Assembly (NCBI GenBank): GCA_041906305.1
Contig: JAYRJL010000005.1
Coordinates: forward strand, 62,001 to 126,000
Direction: 5' to 3'
Length of the DNA stretch: 64,000 bases
Origin: SHVZ01 sp041906305
GTDB taxonomy: Bacteria > Pseudomonadota > Alphaproteobacteria > SHVZ01
Shown: positions 53,854 to 63,271 of the stretch, in pieces
Position numbering within the stretch: the first letter of the stretch is position 1
Layout of the letters: each line of letters begins with the position of its first letter
Translations under genes and position numbers: made by a program
Notes under the pieces: generated by a model
Seen by the model: only the letters and a program-made list of their open reading frames with translations
The model's database searches: none
Told to the model about the DNA's origin: nothing

Positions 53854-54648
53854 TCAGAAGCCGTAGGCGACCGTGAGGAAGGTGCCGACCTGGTTCTTGG
53901 CGCCGCGGTCGGCGACGATCGGCGAGTCCGCGGCGTCGCCGAGCAGCCTCGAATAGGCGACGCGGCCGGAGACCGACCAGTTCTCGGTGAGGCCGTAGGA
54001 GAGGTTCAGGGCGAGGCCGACATCCTTGATGCCGGCGCCGGCATCGTGGACGCGCATGCCGCTCCGCGCCGACTGCGCCGGCGAGATGCCGAAGACGTTG
54101 CTCATATAGGTGTCGTTGGCCCAGGTGGTCGAGGCGCGGACCGAGCCGCGCAGGCGGGGCGAGATGGTCGCCCGCCAGGCGATGCCGGCATCCGCCAGCA
54201 CGCCGTCATGGCCGCCGGCCACGTCCTTCACCAGGGTCAGGTCGGCGAGCAGCGGGCCGGCCGAATAGGCGACGAAGCCGCCGGCCTCGATCGCGTTGTC
54301 GATGTCGCCGAGGCCGCGCAGCGCGGCGTCGTCGCTCTCCTCGCGCCCGAAGCCGTAGCGGAGGATCGGGCCCATGCGGAGCCCGTCGCCGGGGCGCGGG
54401 CCCTTGACGTTCACCAGGTTGGCGCCGGCCGCCAGCCCGCGCACGAAGACCATGTCCTTATAGTTGGCGTCGACATAGGGAAGCGCCCGGAACTCGTAGT
54501 TGCTGGAGCCCTGGTACTTGGGGACGAAGCCGACGCTGCCGCCGAGGGTGAGCTGCCAGTCGCGCTGGGGCGGGGCGACGACGGGGGCCTGGGCCAGGGC
54601 AGGGGTCGAGGCGAGGACGAGGAGAGCGAGCAAGGCGGCGCGAGGCAT
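53854..54648 (-). CDS. MipA/OmpV family outer membrane protein
   Basis: A 264-residue beta-barrel of the MipA/OmpV family, scaffolds of murein synthesis or porin-like proteins. The signal peptide ends at STPALA-QAP (about residue 20), followed by WQLTLGGSVGFVPKYQGSSNYEFRALPYVDANYKD, the family's N-terminal strand block, and a C-terminal FLTVAYGF with terminal aromatic residue. ATG 54648 is chosen. Convergent with the binding protein (8-nt gap). Confidence 0.87.
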   Translation of the reverse strand: MPRAALLALLVLASTPALAQAPVVAPPQRDWQLTLGGSVGFVPKYQGSSNYEFRALPYVDANYKDMVFVRGLAAGANLVNVKGPRPGDGLRMGPILRYGFGREESDDAALRGLGDIDNAIEAGGFVAYSAGPLLADLTLVKDVAGGHDGVLADAGIAWRATISPRLRGSVRASTTWANDTYMSNVFGISPAQSARSGMRVHDAGAGIKDVGLALNLSYGLTENWSVSGRVAYSRLLGDAADSPIVADRGAKNQVGTFLTVAYGF

Positions 54649-54817
54649 GGGTGTCGTGTTCCGGGATGACGGTGAAGGGGTCCTGAGTACGATGCGACCC
54701 CGCTCGCGGACCAGTTTCATTTCTGCGACAAGCCGTCCTTGCTTTGCGAGGGAGAGTGTCGAAAATGCGCGGTCCGCGATTTCTGCCGACCCGGCGCGCC
54801 GCCATAAGAGGGGATTC

Positions 54818-55888
54818 ATGGCCTACAATATTCTGATCCTGGGGGCCTCCTACGGCTCGCTGCTCGCCACCAAGATGCTGTTCGGCGGGCACAACGTGTC
54901 GCTGGTCTGCCTGCCGGCCGAGGCCGAGCTCATGAACAAGGAGGGCGCGCGCGTCCGCCTGCCGGTCAAGGGCCGGAAGGACCTGGTCGAGATCGACACC
55001 CGCAAGCTTCCGGGCAAGCTCCGCGCCGGCGGCCCGACCGACTTCAAGCCCCAGGACTTCGATCTCATCTGCCTCGCGATGCAGGAGCCGCAGTACCGTC
55101 AGCCGGGCGTGCGCGAGCTGCTCGACGCCGTCGCCAGGTCGCGCGTGCCCTGTATGTCGATCATGAACATGCCGCCGCTGCCCTATGTGAAGCGCATCCC
55201 CGGCCTCGACTACGCGAAGCTGGAAAACGCCTATGCCGATGCGCGCGTGTGGGACAGCTTCGATCCGAAGACGCTCACGCTCTGCAGCCCCGACCCGCAG
55301 GCCTTCCGTCCGCCGGAGGAGCCGGTGAACGTGCTGCAGGTGACCTTGCCGACCAACTTCAAGGCGGCACGCTTCGACGACGAGAAGTCGACGAAGATCC
55401 TGCGCGACCTCGAGGCCGACATCGAGGCGATCCGCCACGATCCGGGCGACGGCACCAGGATCGAGCTGCCGGTGAAGCTGAAGGTGCACGACTCCATCTT
55501 CGTGCCGCTGGCGAAGTGGGCGATGCTGCTGACCGGCAACTACCGCTGCGTCACCAAGGACGGCGCGCGCGCGATCAAGGACGCGGTGCACAGCGACATC
55601 GAGGCCTCGAAGAAGGTCTACGACTGGGTCGTCGACCTCTGTGTCGGCCTCGGCGCCAAGCGCGAGGATCTCGTGCCGTTCGAGAAATACGCCGCCGCCG
55701 CCCAGGGCCTTTCGCGCCCGTCCTCCGCCGCCCGCGCCCTCTTCGCCGGCGCGCCCTTCATCGAGCGTGTCGACCGCCTGGTCCAGGGCATCGCCAAGCA
55801 GAAGGGCCTGGTCAACCCCGTCGTCGACGCCACCGTGGCGCTTGTCGACGAGAAGCTCGAAGCCAATCGCGCGGCGCAGAAGAAGTAG
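54818..55888 (+). CDS. Ketopantoate reductase-like NAD(P)-binding protein
   Basis: A 356-residue protein whose N-terminal region (NILILGASYGSLLATKMLFGGHNVSLVCLPAEAELMNKEGARVRL) is a Rossmann fold resembling 2-dehydropantoate 2-reductases (ApbA/PanE), though the glycine motif is G-A-S-Y-G-S. The C-terminal half has DLEADIEAIRHDPGDG and HDSIFVPLAKWAMLLTGNYRC, resembling the helical reductase domain. The substrate could be different from ketopantoate. AAGAGGGG precedes ATG 54818. Followed by a repeat and a DUF559 gene. Confidence 0.7.
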   Translation: MAYNILILGASYGSLLATKMLFGGHNVSLVCLPAEAELMNKEGARVRLPVKGRKDLVEIDTRKLPGKLRAGGPTDFKPQDFDLICLAMQEPQYRQPGVRELLDAVARSRVPCMSIMNMPPLPYVKRIPGLDYAKLENAYADARVWDSFDPKTLTLCSPDPQAFRPPEEPVNVLQVTLPTNFKAARFDDEKSTKILRDLEADIEAIRHDPGDGTRIELPVKLKVHDSIFVPLAKWAMLLTGNYRCVTKDGARAIKDAVHSDIEASKKVYDWVVDLCVGLGAKREDLVPFEKYAAAAQGLSRPSSAARALFAGAPFIERVDRLVQGIAKQKGLVNPVVDATVALVDEKLEANRAAQKK

Positions 55889-55904
55889 CGGGCGCGCCTC
55901 GTGT

Positions 55905-55956
55905 TCCCTCTCCCGCGAAGCGGGGGAGGGTTAGGGTGGGGGCGAGCGAAGCGAGG
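55905..55956. repeat. GC-rich palindromic repeat, left arm bounding the DUF559 gene
   Basis: TCCCTCTCCCGCGAAGCGGG, GGAGGGTTAGGGTGGGGGC and GAGCGAAGCGAGG. The mirror image of the copy at 56293-56354 (with small differences), so the two form an inverted pair around the DUF559 gene. Confidence 0.85.
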
Positions 55957-55969
55957 TCGGACTTCAGCG

Positions 55970-56368
55970 ATGGCGAAGGTCTTCGACCGCACGAAGTCTC
56001 GCGCCCGCCGCCTGCGAAGAGATATGACGGAAGCCGAACGACGGCTTTGGAATCGCCTTCGCGACCAACGGATCGAAGGCTGGATCTTCCGCAGACAGCA
56101 TCCGATCCCGCCCTACGTTGCGGATTTCGCGTGCGTCGATGCTCGCGTCATCATCGAAGTCGATGGCGGGCAGCACGCCGAGTCCTCTCGAGATGCGGCG
56201 AGAGACGAGCTCATGCAACGCGACGGATGGCGTGTTCTTCGCATTTGGAACAACGAGGTGTTGGCGAACACCGAGGGCGTTCTTCAACAAATCCTCGCTG
56301 CGCTCGCCCCCACCCCAGCCCTCCCCCGCGCTGGCGCGCGGGAGAGGGGGCACGAAGACCCGCCTTAG
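55970..56368 (+). CDS. DUF559 family protein (predicted PD-(D/E)XK-like nuclease fold)
   Basis: A 132-residue DUF559 protein. The core has NRLRDQRIEGWIFRRQHPIP, then the nuclease-like strands YVADFACVDARVIIEVDGGQHAES with acidic residues D and E-x-D spaced as in Vsr/MutH-type folds, and GWRVLRIWNNEVL. The function is unknown. Start ATG 55970 lies 14 nt inside the left repeat copy, and residues from about 108 (APTPALPRAGARERG) are encoded by the right repeat copy, which provides its stop region. The gene is thus bounded by inverted repeats, an unusual arrangement. Confidence 0.8.
   Translation: MAKVFDRTKSRARRLRRDMTEAERRLWNRLRDQRIEGWIFRRQHPIPPYVADFACVDARVIIEVDGGQHAESSRDAARDELMQRDGWRVLRIWNNEVLANTEGVLQQILAALAPTPALPRAGARERGHEDPP
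56293..56354. repeat. GC-rich palindromic repeat, right arm bounding the DUF559 gene
   Basis: CCTCGCTGCGCTCGCCCCCA, CCCCAGCCCTCCCCCGCG, then a CTGGCGCG centre and CGGGAGAGGGGGCACG: the reverse complement of the copy at 55905-55956 with an inserted palindrome centre. It overlaps the 3' end of the DUF559 coding region. Confidence 0.85.
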
Positions 56369-56374
56369 GCTTTT

Positions 56375-57886
56375 CTACCCCTTGTTCAGCGTCACGCCGT
56401 TTAGGCGAACGATGCCGTCGGGGTAGGCGACGAAGCCCTTGAGGCGGGCGTCGAAGGCGTAGAGCCAGGTGCCGTGCCAGAGGTAGATGATCGGCAGGTC
56501 GGCGAGGATCTGGCGGATCGCCGGGTCGTAGGCCTTCTTGCGCACGGCCGGATCGACCGAGAGCTGGGCCTGCTGCAGCAGCTTCTCGACGCCGTCGTTG
56601 CAGTACTTGCCGTCGTTGCCGGCCGACTTGCACGAAAGCAGGTTCGCGATGTTGCCGTCCGGATCGATGCGGCCCGACCAGCCGACATAGTCGGCCTCGA
56701 AGTTACCGCTCCGCGCCTGCTCGAGCATGGTCACGAACTCGATCAGCTGCAGCTTGATGTCGATGCCGGCCTCCTTCGCCATCGCCTGGATCACCTCCAT
56801 CGCCTGCTTGGCGATGTCGGTGTTGGGCGTCAGCATCGTGAAGGCCGGATTGGCGACGCCCGACTCCTTCACCAGCTGCCTCGCCTTGGCGACGTCGCGC
56901 TTCGGCACCGGGAGATCCGAGACGTAGAACGGGCTCGACGGCGGCACCGGCTGGTTGCCCGGCGTGAAGATGCCGCCCGAGACCACCTGCACCAGCGTCT
57001 CGCGGTCGATCGCGGCATCGAGGGCGAGGCGCAGCTTCGCATGCGCGCCGAACGGTCCCTTCGCCTTGTCGCCGTTGGCGATGTTGAAGGTGAGGCCCTG
57101 GTAGCCGAGACTCGTCGCCTGCGCGAATCCCAGCTTGGCATCGGCCTTCGCCGCCGGCACGTCGTTCGGCGACATGCGCTCGATCATGTCGAGCTGGCCC
57201 GAGCGCAGGTTGGCGAAGCGGACGGTGGTGTCGGGCACCGGCAGGAAGACGATGCGGCCGGCGGGGAACTTGTCCTTGTCGCGATAGCCTTCGAACCGCT
57301 CCATGACGATGCGGTCCTGCGCCACGCGCTCGACGAACTTGTAGGGCCCGGCGCAGACCGGCTTGTTGCCGAACTGGTCGTTGCCGATGGCGGCGACGGC
57401 CTTCGGCGAATGGATGATGCCGGCGCGGTCGGCGAATTGCGCGAGCAGCGGCGAGAACGCCTGCTTCATCTCGATGCGGACGGTCTTCGCGTCCTTGACC
57501 TCGACCGCCTGGATCGCGGCGATCTCCGACTTCCGCCGGCTGTCGGGCAAGGTCAGCGCGCGGTCGAGCGAGAACTTGACCGAAGCGGCGTCGACCTTCT
57601 CGCCGTCGTGGAAGACGGCGTCCTCGCGCAAGGTCATGGTCAGCACGCGGCCGTCCTCGGTCGCGGTCCAGCTGGTCGCCAGCATGGGGACGATGTTGGC
57701 CTTGGTGTCGATGTCGACCAGCTTGTCGCAGAGCGCCTGCATGACCAGGCGGCCGACGAAGGTCCAGTTCTTGGCGCCGTCGAGGACGTCGGGGTCTTCC
57801 TGCAGTCCGATGCGGAGCTGCTGGGCCGAGGCGGAACCGGAGGCGATGGCGGCGGCGAGCGCGAGCGAGACGGCGAGGCGTTTCAC
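56375..57886 (-). CDS. ABC transporter substrate-binding protein (family 5, oligopeptide type)
   Basis: A 503-residue exported binding protein of the DppA/OppA family. The signal peptide runs from MKRLAVSLALAAAIASGSASA-QQ (cleavage about residue 21). The family core is present: IVPMLATSWTATEDGRVLTMTLREDAVFHDGEKVDAASVKFSLDRAL, KPVCAGPYKFVERVAQDRIVMERFEGY and NIANLLSCKSAGNDGKYCND. GTG 57886 with GGGAGG 6 nt upstream is preferred over the ATG at 57913. No permease is near, so it may be an orphan component or work with a distant transporter. Confidence 0.9.
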   Translation of the reverse strand: MKRLAVSLALAAAIASGSASAQQLRIGLQEDPDVLDGAKNWTFVGRLVMQALCDKLVDIDTKANIVPMLATSWTATEDGRVLTMTLREDAVFHDGEKVDAASVKFSLDRALTLPDSRRKSEIAAIQAVEVKDAKTVRIEMKQAFSPLLAQFADRAGIIHSPKAVAAIGNDQFGNKPVCAGPYKFVERVAQDRIVMERFEGYRDKDKFPAGRIVFLPVPDTTVRFANLRSGQLDMIERMSPNDVPAAKADAKLGFAQATSLGYQGLTFNIANGDKAKGPFGAHAKLRLALDAAIDRETLVQVVSGGIFTPGNQPVPPSSPFYVSDLPVPKRDVAKARQLVKESGVANPAFTMLTPNTDIAKQAMEVIQAMAKEAGIDIKLQLIEFVTMLEQARSGNFEADYVGWSGRIDPDGNIANLLSCKSAGNDGKYCNDGVEKLLQQAQLSVDPAVRKKAYDPAIRQILADLPIIYLWHGTWLYAFDARLKGFVAYPDGIVRLNGVTLNKG

Positions 57887-58042
57887 GGAAGTCCTCCCGA
57901 AAGTGCGATGCATGGCCGAAATCCTAGGCTGCCGCGATCCCCGGCGCAAATTGGTAGGGGGTCTTACGATCGCCCCGTAAGGTTAACGCGAGCGGGCGAT
58001 TCCAGTCGGCGCCTCAATCCCGACACTCTAGAGTAGAGGCCA

Positions 58043-59320
58043 ATGGCCAAGGACCTCGTCGACCGCGACCGGCACAACAAGGCGCTCGGCCTGTTCTCGT
58101 CCCACGAGGCCTTCATCCATGGCCAGCCCGGGGGCAAGCGCCTCGTTCTCAAGAACGTCGACTTCTCGAAGCTCAAATTCGCGGCGCTGAACCTGCGCGA
58201 GGCGGTGCTGTCCGGCGCCAATTTCTCCGAGAGCCAGTTCATCGACACCAACTTCTCGATGGCCGATCTCTTCTGCGCCAACGCCAACGACGCCGACTTC
58301 ACGCGCTCCAGCTTCGACCGCGCCGATCTCCGCGGCGCCAACCTCTCGCGCACCAAGCTGGTCAAGGCAGTGCTGACCAAGGCCGATCTCCGCGCCGGCC
58401 AGATCGTCAAGTGGAACGGCGGCGAGAAGACCGTCATCAACCAGCGCGCCCAGCTCAGCGACGCTCGTCTCGACAACGCGCGCGCCGGCGAGGCGAACCT
58501 GACCGGCGCCGAGATGGTGCGCTCCTCGCTCGCCGGTGCGGACTTCTCCGGCGCCGAGATGTATTCGGTCAACCTGACCGGCGCCAACCTGACCGAGGCG
58601 GTGCTGACCGGCGCCAAGCTCAAGGACGCGGTGCTGAACGGCGCCGTGGTCAACGGCGCCAATCTCTCCAATGCCGATCTTCGCGGCGCGGTTCTGCGCA
58701 ACGTCGACCTGACGGGCGCCAAGCTCGCCCAGGCCGACCTGACCGGCGCGGTCTACCGCGTCAGCAACGCGGCGCTGCCACGCAACATCTCCGACATGGT
58801 CGCCGCGCACAGCGCCTGGATCACGTCCGGCGGCGCCGCCGGCGTCCGCGCGGTCTTCGACGGCATGGACATGCAGGGCGTCGACCTGAGCGCCAGCGAT
58901 CTCTCGGGCGCCTCGTTCAAGAACGCGGACCTGAGCCGCGCGGCGCTGAACGAGGCCTGGCTCACGCTCTGCGACTTCTCCGGCGCCAGGCTCGAAGGCA
59001 CCGTGCTCGACCTCGCCAATCTCGGCGGCTCGAACCTGCTGAAGGCCGACCTCTCCAACGCCAAGCTGCGCGGCGCCAAGCTGGTGCCGATCGACCTGCG
59101 CTCGGCCGGCGGCCAGAAGACCGGGCGCAGCTGGGCGACCTCGCTCGAAGGTGCCGTGCTCGCCGGCGCCGACATGCGCGGCGCCGATCTCCGCGGCTGC
59201 AATCTCGTCGGCGCCAACCTCTCCAACGCCAACATGAGCTCGGTCGACCTGCGCGACGCGAACACCGGCGGCTCGAACATGCAGAACGCGATCCTGATCG
59301 GCGCGCGTCTCCAGCACTAG
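58043..59320 (+). CDS. Pentapeptide-repeat protein (first of a tandem pair)
   Basis: A 425-residue protein built from A(N/D)LxxA pentapeptides, which fold into a right-handed quadrilateral beta-helix. The repeats are interrupted twice: near residues 110-135 (RAGQIVKWNGGEKTVINQRAQ) and near 240-270 (LPRNISDMVAAHSAWITSGGAAGV), where a non-repeat insert is shared with the next gene. No signal peptide or membrane segment is visible. The function is unknown; relatives range from gyrase-protecting to envelope scaffolds. Confidence 0.85.
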   Translation: MAKDLVDRDRHNKALGLFSSHEAFIHGQPGGKRLVLKNVDFSKLKFAALNLREAVLSGANFSESQFIDTNFSMADLFCANANDADFTRSSFDRADLRGANLSRTKLVKAVLTKADLRAGQIVKWNGGEKTVINQRAQLSDARLDNARAGEANLTGAEMVRSSLAGADFSGAEMYSVNLTGANLTEAVLTGAKLKDAVLNGAVVNGANLSNADLRGAVLRNVDLTGAKLAQADLTGAVYRVSNAALPRNISDMVAAHSAWITSGGAAGVRAVFDGMDMQGVDLSASDLSGASFKNADLSRAALNEAWLTLCDFSGARLEGTVLDLANLGGSNLLKADLSNAKLRGAKLVPIDLRSAGGQKTGRSWATSLEGAVLAGADMRGADLRGCNLVGANLSNANMSSVDLRDANTGGSNMQNAILIGARLQH

Positions 59321-59329
59321 GTCCGCGAG

Positions 59330-60610
59330 ATGGCGAAGGCGTTGTCCCCCGAGGAAGAGAAGAAAGCGAAGGCGCTGGCGCTCTTCAACGCGCACGAGAA
59401 CCACGTCACCGGCAAGCCGGGCGGCAAGCGGCTGATCGCCAAGGACGCCGACTTCACCAGGCTCGACTTCTTCGGCCTCGAGCTCAGCGAGAGCGTTCTC
59501 TCCTCGAGCAACTTCGAGGGCGCGCGCTTCATCGACACCAACTTCTCGATGGCGGACCTCTTCTGCGCCAACGCCAACGACGCCGACTTCACGCGCTCCA
59601 AGTTCGACCGCGCCGATCTTCGCGGCGCCAACCTGCTGCGGGCCAAGCTGGTCCGGGCGACGCTGCCCAAGGCCGATCTCCGCGCCGGCCAGGTGGTCAA
59701 ATGGGACGGCGGCAACAAGGTCACCGTCCAGCAGAAGACGCAGCTGCGCGAGGCACGCCTCGACAATGCGAACGCGGCCGAGGCCGATTTCAGCGAAGCC
59801 GAGATGCCGCGCGCCAAGCTCATGCGCGCCAACCTTTCGCGCGCGCAGATGTACGCGGTGAACCTGGCCGGCGCCGACCTGACCGAGGCGGTGCTCGCCG
59901 GCGCCAAGCTCAAGGATGCGCTCCTCAACGGCGCCATCGTCACCGGCGCCGACTTGTCGGGAGCGGACCTGCGCGGCGCGGTCCTGCGGAACGTCGACCT
60001 CGCCAGCGCGATCACGACCGGCGCCGACCTGACCGGCGCCATCTATCGCCTCACCAACGTGGCGCTGCCGCACAAGATCGCGGAGAAGGTCGCGGCCCAC
60101 AGCCTCTGGATCACCTCCAGCGGCGCCGAAGGTGCGCGCGGCATCTTCGACGGCATGGACATGACCGCGGTCGACCTCAACGCCAGCGACCTCAGCGGCG
60201 CGTCGTTCCGCAACGCCAACCTTTCGCGCGCGACGATGGTCGAGGCCTGGCTGACGCTCTGCGACTTCTCCGGCGCCAAGCTCGACGGCACCACCCTCGA
60301 CTCGGCGAACCTCGGCGGCTCCAAGCTGGTCAAGGCGGACCTGTCGAACGCCAAGCTTCGGGGCGCCAAGCTCGGACCGATCGACCTTCGCACCGCCGAC
60401 GGCAAGCTGAGCGGCCGCACCTGGCCGACCTCGCTCGAAGGCGCCCGGCTCGCCGGCGCCGACGCGCGAGGCGCCGAGATGCGACAGGTCAACCTCGCCG
60501 GCGCCGACCTCATCGGGGCGAACCTGAGCTCGGTCGATCTCCGCGAGGCCAACACGGCCGGCGCCAATCTCGAGGCGGCGATCCTGGTCGGTGCCCGTCT
60601 CCAGCCTTAG
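59330..60610 (+). CDS. Pentapeptide-repeat protein (second of a tandem pair)
   Basis: A 426-residue paralogue of the gene at 58043, sharing the same length, the first interruption (RAGQVVKWDGGNKVTVQQKTQ), the second insert (HSLWITSSGAEGARGIFDGM) and the repeat layout. It begins 9 nt after the first gene, so both are co-transcribed; the pair arose by tandem duplication. The N-terminus has an extra short acidic-basic segment (MAKALSPEEEKKAKAL). The function is unknown. Confidence 0.85.
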   Translation: MAKALSPEEEKKAKALALFNAHENHVTGKPGGKRLIAKDADFTRLDFFGLELSESVLSSSNFEGARFIDTNFSMADLFCANANDADFTRSKFDRADLRGANLLRAKLVRATLPKADLRAGQVVKWDGGNKVTVQQKTQLREARLDNANAAEADFSEAEMPRAKLMRANLSRAQMYAVNLAGADLTEAVLAGAKLKDALLNGAIVTGADLSGADLRGAVLRNVDLASAITTGADLTGAIYRLTNVALPHKIAEKVAAHSLWITSSGAEGARGIFDGMDMTAVDLNASDLSGASFRNANLSRATMVEAWLTLCDFSGAKLDGTTLDSANLGGSKLVKADLSNAKLRGAKLGPIDLRTADGKLSGRTWPTSLEGARLAGADARGAEMRQVNLAGADLIGANLSSVDLREANTAGANLEAAILVGARLQP

Positions 60611-60790
60611 CGGCCAGTTACCGAAATATCACCGATAGGCGAGTGACCATCGGGATACCGTCGAGGCGTGGGGGACCCTTTCAACGAGCGCTCGGAAGCC
60701 GGTCGCGCGTCCGGTGATGCGGATTGCGCGCGCGGCGCGGTGCCGGGCGTCCCTCCTTCCGATCTTCCTTCCAGTCCCAGGATTGAGACC

Positions 60791-62692
60791 ATGCGCATCG
60801 GTCGGGAAACGGCGCTCGCCTGGGCCGCCGTCGTCGCCTTCGTGATCCTGTTCACCGCCGCGATCGGGGCCAGGGTCCAGGCCCAGACGCTCACGCAGCT
60901 GGCCAAGGACCTGAGCGAGCTGTCGCTGGAAGAGCTCGGCAACGTCCAGATCACCTCGGTCTCGAAGCGGCCGGAGCCTCTGTCGAAGGCGGCGGCGGCG
61001 ATCTACGTCATCACCAACGACGACATCAGGCGCTCGGGCGCGACCACGCTGGCGGAGGCGCTGAGGCTCGCGCCGAATCTCCAGGTCGCCCGCGGCACCG
61101 GCCTCGACTATGCGATCACCGCGCGCGGCTTCAACTCGCTCGACACCGCCAACAAGCTGCTGGTGATGGTCGACGGGCGCAGCGTCTATACGCCGCTGCA
61201 TGCCGGCGTCTTCTGGGACGCGATCGGCCTGGTCATGGAAGACGTCGAACGCATCGAAGTGATCAGCGGTCCCGGCGGCACGCTCTGGGGCGCCAATGCC
61301 GTCAACGGCGTCGTCAACGTCATCACCAAGACCGCGCATGCGACCCAGGGCGGGCTGGTCGACGGCCAGCTCGGCATCGTCGACCGCGGCGCCGCCGTCC
61401 GCTACGGCGCGCAGGCGGGCGACGCCGCCTATCGGGTCTATGGCCTGGGATACGACCGCGGTCACACGGCGACGGCGTCGGGCGGCAACGCGCGCGACGA
61501 GTGGAGCGCCCGGCAGGCGGGATTCCGCACCGACTGGGGCGTCGGCCAGGCGTTCACCCTGCAGGGCGACACCTACCGCGACCCGCTCGATCCCAGCGGC
61601 GCGCTGAGCGGGAGCAACCTGCTCGCCCGGTGGACGCGGCCCCTCGCGAACGGCTCGACCTTCGAGCTGCAGACCTATTACGACGAGGCCGAGCGCCAGG
61701 GGCCCGGCGTTCGAGACTTCATCCGCACCCTCGACGCGCAGGCGCAGCACACCCGGCCGATCGGCACGTGGAACGAGATTGTCTGGGGCGGCGGCATCCG
61801 CTTCAACCACGACGAGTTCGCCAACACGCGCACCGCCTTCGTCCTCGTGCCGCCGTCGCGCGACATCACGCTCGGCAACCTGTTCGTCCAGGACAGCATC
61901 GCGCTCGCCGACGACCTGACGCTGACGCTCGGCACCAAGTTCGAGCACAGCAGCTACTCGGGCCTCGAGCATCTGCCGAGCGCCAGGCTCGGATGGCGCG
62001 CCACCGACACGACCTTCCTGTGGTCGGCGATCTCGCGCGCGGTCAGAACGCCGTCGCGGGTCGACCGCGATCTGGTGCTCCCGGGCGTCCTCGCCGCCAA
62101 CACGACCTTCGAGTCCGAGTCCCTGATCGCCTACGAGGTGGGGTATCGCGGCCAGCCGCTGCCGCGCACCACGCTCTCGGTGTCGCTGTTCTACAATGAC
62201 TACGACGAGCTGCGGACGCTCGAGCCGCCGGCCGGCGGCGGGCTGCCGCTGCGCTTCGGCAACCGGATGGAAGGCCACACCCACGGCGTCGAGGTCTGGG
62301 CCGATCACCTCGTCAACTCCTGGTGGCGGCTCAGCGCCGGCGCGAACCTGCTGAGAAAATCGTTCCGGCTGAAGCCGGGAAGCGGGGACGTGACCAACCA
62401 GGTGGCGAAGGGCAACGACCCGGACTTCCAGGCGCAGCTCCGCTCCTACATGTCGCTGACCGACACCGTCGACTTGACGATCGCGTTGCGCGCGGTCGAC
62501 GATCTCCCGAACCCGGCCGTGCCGGGCTATGTCGAGGCCGACTTCCGGATCGGCTGGAAGGTGGCGCCCAACCTCGATCTCTCGCTCGGCGGCTTCAACC
62601 TTCTCGACGCCCACCATCCCGAGTCCGAGGCGGCGGCGACGCGCACCGAGACGCGTCGCACCGTCTATGTCGGCGCCCGCTGGAAGTTCTGA
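60791..62692 (+). CDS. TonB-dependent receptor
   Basis: A 633-residue outer membrane receptor. The signal sequence is ALAWAAVVAFVILFTAAIGARVQA-Q (about residue 28), then a plug domain with SLEELGNVQITSVSKRPEPLSKAAAAIYVITNDDIRRSGATTLAEALRLAPNLQVA, RGFNSLDTANKLLVMVDGRSVY and DVERIEVISGPGGTLWGANAVNGVVNVITK. The C-terminus ends YVGARWKF. ATG 60791 is chosen over an upstream in-frame start. The ligand is unknown. YfiR and a sensor kinase gene follow. Confidence 0.9.
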   Translation: MRIGRETALAWAAVVAFVILFTAAIGARVQAQTLTQLAKDLSELSLEELGNVQITSVSKRPEPLSKAAAAIYVITNDDIRRSGATTLAEALRLAPNLQVARGTGLDYAITARGFNSLDTANKLLVMVDGRSVYTPLHAGVFWDAIGLVMEDVERIEVISGPGGTLWGANAVNGVVNVITKTAHATQGGLVDGQLGIVDRGAAVRYGAQAGDAAYRVYGLGYDRGHTATASGGNARDEWSARQAGFRTDWGVGQAFTLQGDTYRDPLDPSGALSGSNLLARWTRPLANGSTFELQTYYDEAERQGPGVRDFIRTLDAQAQHTRPIGTWNEIVWGGGIRFNHDEFANTRTAFVLVPPSRDITLGNLFVQDSIALADDLTLTLGTKFEHSSYSGLEHLPSARLGWRATDTTFLWSAISRAVRTPSRVDRDLVLPGVLAANTTFESESLIAYEVGYRGQPLPRTTLSVSLFYNDYDELRTLEPPAGGGLPLRFGNRMEGHTHGVEVWADHLVNSWWRLSAGANLLRKSFRLKPGSGDVTNQVAKGNDPDFQAQLRSYMSLTDTVDLTIALRAVDDLPNPAVPGYVEADFRIGWKVAPNLDLSLGGFNLLDAHHPESEAAATRTETRRTVYVGARWKF

Positions 62693-62694
62693 GC

Positions 62695-63267
62695 GTGGCG
62701 ATCGCGATCACGACGGGGGGACGCAGGCGCTGCATCGCCGCCGCGCTCTTCGTCGCCGTCATGGTCGTGCTGTCGCTGCCGGCGCGGGCCCAGGACGCCT
62801 CGCTCGAGTATGCGGTCAAGGCGCAGTTCCTCTACAAGCTCGGCCCCTTCATCGACTGGCCCGCGAGCGCCTTCCCCGACGCGTCCGCGCCGGTCAACCT
62901 CTGCATCGCCGGCACCGATCCGTTCGGCGGCGTGATCGACCAGGCCGTCGCCAATCAGCGCATCGGCGCACGGCCGATCGCGGTGACGCGCATCCAGGTG
63001 CCGGCGCGCGGCCTCGCCTGCCACATCCTCTTCATCGGGACCGCGGACCCCAGGCTGGCGGCCGACGTGATCGCGCTCGTGCGGGGCACGCCGGTGCTCA
63101 CCGTCACCGACGGCATGCGCGATCCCAGGGCCAAGGGCATCATCAACTTCGTGATCCAGGCGAACCGCGTGCGCTTCGAGATCGACGACCTCGCCGCATC
63201 CGAGAACGGGCTCGACATCAGCTCCAAGGTGCTGAGCCTCGCCGTCTCGGTGAGGCCGCGGGGCTGA
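62695..63267 (+). CDS. YfiR family periplasmic protein
   Basis: A 190-residue exported protein. The signal peptide ends at PARA-QD (about residue 33), followed by the YfiR/DUF4154 family pattern [47 protein letters not shown]-like [18 protein letters not shown] and [29 protein letters not shown]. YfiR represses the diguanylate cyclase YfiN in Pseudomonas. GTG 62695 is 3 nt after the TonB receptor stop, so they are coupled. Confidence 0.9.
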   Translation: MAIAITTGGRRRCIAAALFVAVMVVLSLPARAQDASLEYAVKAQFLYKLGPFIDWPASAFPDASAPVNLCIAGTDPFGGVIDQAVANQRIGARPIAVTRIQVPARGLACHILFIGTADPRLAADVIALVRGTPVLTVTDGMRDPRAKGIINFVIQANRVRFEIDDLAASENGLDISSKVLSLAVSVRPRG

Positions 63268-63271
63268 TCGC

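Noticed and set aside
58028..60100. Long minus-strand frame opposite the pentapeptide genes
   Set aside because: Its apparent repeats (V-G-A/E-I-G-A) are the reverse reading of the pentapeptide repeats; the plus-strand proteins show the known A(D/N)LxxA pattern and good starts.
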